Below are positions 5,349 through 8,935 of a stretch of DNA of 8,935 nucleotides, piece by piece (position 1 is the stretch's first letter; each line of letters starts with the position of its first letter). Location: contig JASHXQ010000095.1 in assembly GCA_030043455.1 (NCBI GenBank), forward strand, positions 1 to 8,935. The letters run 5' to 3'. The notes below the pieces were generated by a model, which saw nothing but the letters and a program-made list of their open reading frames with translations, had not been told where the DNA came from and ran no database searches. This DNA comes from Nitrososphaerales archaeon. GTDB lineage: Archaea; Thermoproteota; Nitrososphaeria; Nitrososphaerales; CADDZS01. Made by a program: the position numbers and the translations under genes.

Positions 5349-7034
5349 ATGGCCAAGTATGTTCTAATTTCGGACCTTACCCTTTCGCATGATTATCAGA
5401 ACTTTCCACTTCTTGACTTTCTTCCCAGTGCACCGTCAGATAATCTGCCGAATTTTATCTACAAGTATCTGAAGGGCAAGCCCCCGCCGGATGTCAATGG
5501 ACGGGCTTCTCTCGCCACCTATCCGCTTCGGAAGCTAGAGTCGGCTCTTCTTCAGAAATACTCCGAGAATGACGTAGTAGTGGCTCACGAAGACTACTTT
5601 GAGAACTTCATCAAGGATGATACCGAAATCATTGGCGTTACGACGATGGATCCGCTGGGGCTCGCGCCCCTGACAATGTCATACTCGCTCTTTTTTGGCA
5701 CCACAGCGCCGGCGTACGTGCAGAAAGAATTCCAAGCTCTCATCGACAGAATCAATCGGATTCGTAGGGGAAAGAAGGCAAAACTCGTAGTTGGAGGCCC
5801 GGGCGTCTGGGAATTTACTGTGCACCCCCACGAAATGGACAACATGAATATCGATTGCGCCTTCCAGGGCGAATCTGAGGACATCATAAACGAACTATTT
5901 GATTACGTCCTTAGTGATTCGTCTGAGAATAACAAATTCTTCCGTGGCTTTCAGACCTTCGACAGCAGCTTCCACAAAAGTTTTCTCGCCGATCCGCGCT
6001 TCATATCGAGGTATCAATTTTCAAAGCAGTTCCCCAAGCTCGAGGATATTCCCGAGATCGTGAATCCCACAATCAAAGGGTTTCTGGAAGTGATGCGAGG
6101 CTGCGGGATCGGTTGTGACTTTTGTGAAGTTACCCTCCGCCCGCTCCGGTATTATCCCCCCGAGAAAGTACGCAGGGAGATCGAGGTCAATGTCAAGAAG
6201 GGAGGGATTGACAATGTTTGGACCCATAGCGATGAGATTTTCGCGTACAAGCATGGAAGGAATTTCGTTCCCGACTATGATGCCCTAACAGATCTGTTTA
6301 CGACGATCATGACTACCCCGGGGATAAAACACACCAATCCTACCCATGGCAGGATTTCGATCCCCATGGCGTATCCTGATCTGATAAAGAAACTTTCCCA
6401 AATCATGAAAGCTGGTCCTGACAACTGGATTGGTTTGCAGGTTGGTGTGGAAACGGGGAGCGATAAGCTCGCTCGGATTCACAAGCCCAACAAAACTCTA
6501 CCCCTCAAGATCGGGGCAGATGGTACGTGGCCCGAGATCGTTTGGACGGGGACTTATGTCATGAACAAGTACTTTTGGCGACCTGCTTTTACGGTTCAGG
6601 TGGGTCAGGATTCAGAGACCGACGAGGATAACTGGGATACTGTAGCACTTATCAATCAGATGAGCAACTCGGAGGTGGATGGGCGGCCGTTTGAGTTCAC
6701 AATCACCCCCATGCAGAATGTCTCGTTAGGACTACTCAAAGACAGAGACTTTTCCATGTTCAAGTTGACAGAAGCTCAGCTGGCGGTGTACTACGTCTCA
6801 TATCTGCATCTAGCGAAGATAGCGACCCGTGACGCCTTCACGAATGGAAGAAATGGTCGAAATCGTAACATTTTCTCCCTTCTTGGTGCTGGAACGCTCA
6901 TTAGTCTTGGAGGGAAAGCGATGCTTCGCGTGATCTCAGGCAAATGTAGGAAGGGTGGATTGGATCTCGAGAAAGCGGCCAGGTACGGTTTGGATCAGAA
7001 GGTACCTCAGGCTCCTTCTATCCCGGCCATGTAA
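5349..7034 (+). CDS. radical SAM protein with N-terminal B12-binding-like domain
   Basis: Predicted 561 residues. Residues about 75-190 look like the Rossmann-type B12-binding domain found before many radical SAM domains: DDTEIIGVTTMDPLG, KKAKLVVGGPGVWEF (142-156) and DCAFQGESEDIINELFDYVL (169-188). The DxHxxG motif of base-off cobalamin binding is not seen, so B12 binding is doubtful. The radical SAM core starts near 243: GFLEVMRGCGIGCDFCEVTL with C252-x3-C256-x2-C259, the ligands of the [4Fe-4S] cluster that cleaves S-adenosylmethionine. WTHSDEIFAY (291-300) and IGLQVGVETGSDKL (361-374) are strand motifs common in the COG1032 group. The C-terminal 150 residues are not assigned. Known relatives carry out methylation, thiolation or ring chemistry, so the reaction cannot be named. 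The PP2C gene follows after 47 bases. Confidence 0.88.
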   Translation: MAKYVLISDLTLSHDYQNFPLLDFLPSAPSDNLPNFIYKYLKGKPPPDVNGRASLATYPLRKLESALLQKYSENDVVVAHEDYFENFIKDDTEIIGVTTMDPLGLAPLTMSYSLFFGTTAPAYVQKEFQALIDRINRIRRGKKAKLVVGGPGVWEFTVHPHEMDNMNIDCAFQGESEDIINELFDYVLSDSSENNKFFRGFQTFDSSFHKSFLADPRFISRYQFSKQFPKLEDIPEIVNPTIKGFLEVMRGCGIGCDFCEVTLRPLRYYPPEKVRREIEVNVKKGGIDNVWTHSDEIFAYKHGRNFVPDYDALTDLFTTIMTTPGIKHTNPTHGRISIPMAYPDLIKKLSQIMKAGPDNWIGLQVGVETGSDKLARIHKPNKTLPLKIGADGTWPEIVWTGTYVMNKYFWRPAFTVQVGQDSETDEDNWDTVALINQMSNSEVDGRPFEFTITPMQNVSLGLLKDRDFSMFKLTEAQLAVYYVSYLHLAKIATRDAFTNGRNGRNRNIFSLLGAGTLISLGGKAMLRVISGKCRKGGLDLEKAARYGLDQKVPQAPSIPAM

Positions 7035-7081
7035 AGTCATTTCGGCAATTTGCAGGTACACTTGCGACTCAAGTCTTAACA

Positions 7082-7846
7082 ATGCTCGGTCGGAATCCAC
7101 GACCGGTTAGGACAAGTTTGGTCAGATTCGACGCGCACAGCGCTTCAAACAGTATCAGCGCTGGGCATAGAGAAAATCAGGACTCTTATCTCGCTGATAT
7201 GTCGACGATGCTCTTTGCCGTTGCAGACGGTGTGGGTGGCTACGAGGGTGGCAAGGATGCGAGTCAACTCGCTGTCGCAGCGCTTAGGAACAGAGCAGGG
7301 GAATTGCAAAGCGAATTCGCCGTAAAATCGGTCCTCGAAGATATCCACGAGCAGCTGCTTCATACCGCCAAGTCCCGGAACTACCGAAATATGGGAACCA
7401 CGATCGCCCTAGCTAAAATTCTCCCGGATTTTCAAACCGGCCAAGGAGGGAGGGTGATCACCGCGAACGTTGGGGACAGCCCCATTTTGTATTTTCCGAA
7501 ATCGAGGGATGGTATCGAGACCGAATTTGAGAAAGTATCAACAGATGATTCGTTTCGGGACAAAGCACCAGGATCCATGTGGGCGATAGTGCAATATCTG
7601 GGGCTCGAATCCCAAGAAATTGAAGTTCACACTCGTACTATCGGCTTTATCAACGGAGACGTTCTGTTGTTGTGTTCCGACGGCGTCACTGATAACCTGT
7701 TGTCCGGGGGCGCCTACTCCCGGAGGGGTGCAGGAAATATTGGAGAGATCGTCAGGACAACTGGAAGTGCGAGTAAGATTGTAGAAGAGGCTATACGAGC
7801 CGGAGTAAAGGCTGATGACATGACAGCTGTACTGGTCTTTCTATGA
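7082..7846 (+). CDS. PP2C-family protein Ser/Thr phosphatase
   Basis: Predicted 254 residues, the size of a minimal bacterial/archaeal PP2C (PPM) catalytic domain without membrane or sensor parts. It removes phosphate from Ser/Thr residues with two Mn2+/Mg2+ ions. All key motifs are present: R30-E-N-Q-D34, V-A-D49-G-V-G-G53, M-G105-T-T, A-N-V-G-D132-S, L-C-S-D200-G-V-T-D204 and K-A-D245-D246-M-T-A. The metal-binding Asp residues (D34, D49, D200, D246) are intact, so the enzyme should be active. No kinase gene is visible nearby; its substrate is unknown. The ATG lies 47 bases after the radical SAM stop on the same strand, so the two may share a transcript. The stop overlaps the ATG of the following CxxC mini-ORF (ATGA). 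Confidence 0.93.
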   Translation: MLGRNPRPVRTSLVRFDAHSASNSISAGHRENQDSYLADMSTMLFAVADGVGGYEGGKDASQLAVAALRNRAGELQSEFAVKSVLEDIHEQLLHTAKSRNYRNMGTTIALAKILPDFQTGQGGRVITANVGDSPILYFPKSRDGIETEFEKVSTDDSFRDKAPGSMWAIVQYLGLESQEIEVHTRTIGFINGDVLLLCSDGVTDNLLSGGAYSRRGAGNIGEIVRTTGSASKIVEEAIRAGVKADDMTAVLVFL

Positions 7847-7935
7847 AAAAGTCTTGCGATCTCTGTATCCTCGCTGAAAGAAATCTCAGGCCTATAACCG
7901 AAAAGCGGTATAGCGGATTTAGATACAACGAGTAG
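7843..7935 (+). CDS. possible 30-residue CxxC mini-protein, translationally coupled to PP2C
   Basis: A 30-codon ORF whose ATG overlaps the phosphatase stop as ATGA, the layout of coupled translation. The product starts MKKSCDLCILAE, has a single C5-x2-C8 knuckle, and continues with a basic, Tyr-rich tail (KRYSGFRYNE) to a TAG. One CxxC pair could bind zinc or iron when two chains meet, or be the start of a longer zinc protein whose rest is lost. Support comes only from the overlap and the knuckle; the ORF is too short for any statistical argument, and no family is recognised. Confidence 0.3.
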   Translation: MKKSCDLCILAERNLRPITEKRYSGFRYNE

Positions 7936-7965
7936 TGGCTGTGCTGGGAGCTTTTGATCGAGCTC

Positions 7966-8020
7966 CTCTATTTAGGGCCATTAGAAAAAATAGAGAGGGC
8001 TTTTTAGTGGCGTTTTTCTT
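7966..8020 (+). terminator. candidate terminator after PP2C and the CxxC ORF
   Basis: CTCTATTT (7966-7973) and AAATAGAG (7988-7995) form an 8-base perfect stem around a 14-base loop. It is followed by TTTTT (8001-8005) and TTTTTCTT (8013-8020). Archaeal termination depends mainly on such T tracts; the stem may help. The stem is AT-rich, so the hairpin alone is weak evidence. Confidence 0.4.
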
Positions 8021-8338
8021 TGTTGGCTTGACGCTCTCTTGGGAAGCACGGCCTAAAGAATCGCCCTCAAAGATGATGGCTATAGAAGCCAGATTTTTGT
8101 GCGATTCCGACATAACGGCGTCATGTAATACTTCTGTTTCTGTTGGATGAATTACCTCGGGGGAGTATTCCGCATTCTCGAATTTCGAATGACTTCCTCG
8201 ACAAGCCGATCGAATGTAAAGGATTGAAACAAAATTGTCCCATAGGGGGAATGAAACTACTTTGAACAAAAGGGACAGCGAAATGTCATTATCCGTCGAT
8301 TCGAGCTTATCGGGTTATCATGCCCAAAGACAAACGGT

Positions 8339-8368
8339 TTCGGAAAAAGATATGCCTCTTTTTCGGAA
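8339..8368. repeat. inverted repeat (hairpin) in the gene-poor 3' region
   Basis: GAAAAAGA (8343-8350) pairs with TCTTTTTC (8357-8364) around a 6-base loop TATGCC; outside a G-G mismatch three more pairs extend it (TTC 8339-8341 with GAA 8366-8368). It lies inside the 35-codon ORF at 8283-8390. Role unknown: part of an RNA, a protein-binding site or chance. Confidence 0.45.
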
Positions 8369-8935
8369 TGACCCAAGGGCTCCCGTCTAATGCAGGTCCC
8401 AACAAAGAAAGAGAGGTGTTAGGGCAAAATGGCTCAGATCTGTAAATGTCCCGTGTTAGGATAAGGCTGACATCGATTTCAGTTCAAACAGATATCCAGG
8501 CCGGTAGAATGGCAAAATATTCCTGAGGAGAGAAAATCCGTTTGAAAATCAGGATTTCGAGGATTTGGGAACTCCCTCGTCGCACGACACTTCTCACATG
8601 GTGCTGTTGGATTTACTATGAACACTTTAGGACATTAGGATTTCTAAGTTCCGAGGAGATCCCGAATAAGATTGGAGCTTGGTTTTTCTCCTTCTACAAT
8701 TCTCTTTAGGGCAGGCTATTGAAGACAAGTTCTCACTAGCGTTTGGTCTCGGACTGTCTAACAAATTCTTTGAGAGCGCCGGGAAAGCAATATCCTCTGA
8801 TCTCTTGTCAACAGTTTCAATCACGAAAAGTAATTCTCGAATCGTGTCTGTCACAAAGCAAAAAGCTAGAATCTAAAGATATTATTTTGGGGCCTATAGA
8901 ATATTTACAATAGTTTTAGCAGATAGCCCAAAACC

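Larger units (their letters stand above)
7936..8895. other. 960-base stretch with no recognisable gene
   Basis: No ORF here carries a recognisable motif. Open frames up to 116 codons (minus 8269-7919; plus 7935-8150; minus 8854-8627; plus 8679-8876) lie opposite each other and have poor, Ser/Thr/Lys-rich composition, so they look like chance frames. A 35-codon ORF starts at the ATG at 8283 and ends at TAA 8390, without known content. Visible structure: a hairpin with T tracts at 7966-8020, a hairpin at 8339-8368, the repeats GTGTTAGG at 8416-8423 and 8453-8460, and the tandem AGGATTT-CG-AGGATTT near 8550-8565. No tRNA, SRP RNA or CRISPR pattern was found by eye. It could be a decayed gene, an unknown RNA or a long regulatory region of a gene beyond the window. 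Confidence 0.5.

Noticed and set aside
8071..8120. GATGATGG as a possible box C of a C/D guide RNA
   Set aside because: It differs from the box C consensus, and no CTGA box D or internal box pair lies at the right distance.
7919..8269. 116-codon open frame on the minus strand, opposite a 71-codon plus-strand frame (7935-8150)
   Set aside because: The two frames overlap on opposite strands, neither has a recognisable motif, and the minus-strand product is rich in Ser, Thr and Lys without a clear fold pattern. It also starts without a good promoter or ribosome site. Kept only as part of the gene-poor region.
8283..8390. 35-codon ORF starting at an ATG
   Set aside because: No recognisable motif, and it contains the hairpin at 8339-8368; nothing favours translation over an RNA or DNA element.
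8416..8460. Direct repeat GTGTTAGG as a possible CRISPR or attachment site
   Set aside because: Only two 8-base copies about 37 bases apart, without further units, integrase or Cas genes; within chance expectation.
8627..8876. Opposed open frames of 75 (minus) and 65 (plus) codons
   Set aside because: They overlap almost fully on opposite strands, use GTG/TTG starts, and show no family motif. Chance frames are more likely.

Overview
The window looks archaeal, most likely from a mesophilic Nitrososphaeria/Thermoproteota-type lineage. The signs are a short winged-helix regulator of the archaeal HTH_45 type with a TATA-like box about 26 bases before its ATG (leaderless layout), an Xre-HTH protein fused to two CBS domains, a C2H2-like mini zinc finger, frequent TTG/GTG starts, few clear Shine-Dalgarno sites and T-rich gene ends. 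The taxonomic call is inference; the window has no rRNA or tRNA gene.

Layout. Bases 1-589 hold the 3' end of an alpha/beta hydrolase overlapped by a small zinc-finger-like ORF. Bases 692-3235 form a tight plus-strand operon with gaps of 7, 1 and 22 bases: HTH-CBS regulator, FAD subunit (CoxM type) and [2Fe-2S] subunit (CoxS type) of a molybdenum hydroxylase, then a Nudix protein resembling type 1 isopentenyl-diphosphate isomerase. The molybdopterin-binding catalytic large subunit is absent. One base away, convergent on the minus strand, is a two-gene unit (3990-3237) of an HTH_45 regulator and a CoxG/SRPBCC protein. Divergent from it (4239-5048) lies a strongly altered FtsZ/tubulin-like protein that keeps the T7 loop (N-x-D-x-x-D) but has lost the GTP-binding signature. 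Then come a B12-domain-type radical SAM protein (5349-7034), a PP2C Ser/Thr phosphatase with all metal ligands (7082-7846), and a 30-codon CxxC ORF whose ATG overlaps the phosphatase stop. The last 960 bases show no recognisable gene, only AT-rich hairpins and T tracts.

How the genes may work together. Bases 692-3990 look like a redox module: CoxM and CoxS pass electrons from an unseen molybdenum subunit, CoxG belongs to a family linked to membrane attachment or maturation of such enzymes, and two different DNA-binding proteins flank the set, one with adenosyl-ligand-sensing CBS domains. The FtsZ-like protein is the most unusual gene. The radical SAM and PP2C genes may be co-transcribed, but nothing visible links them biochemically.
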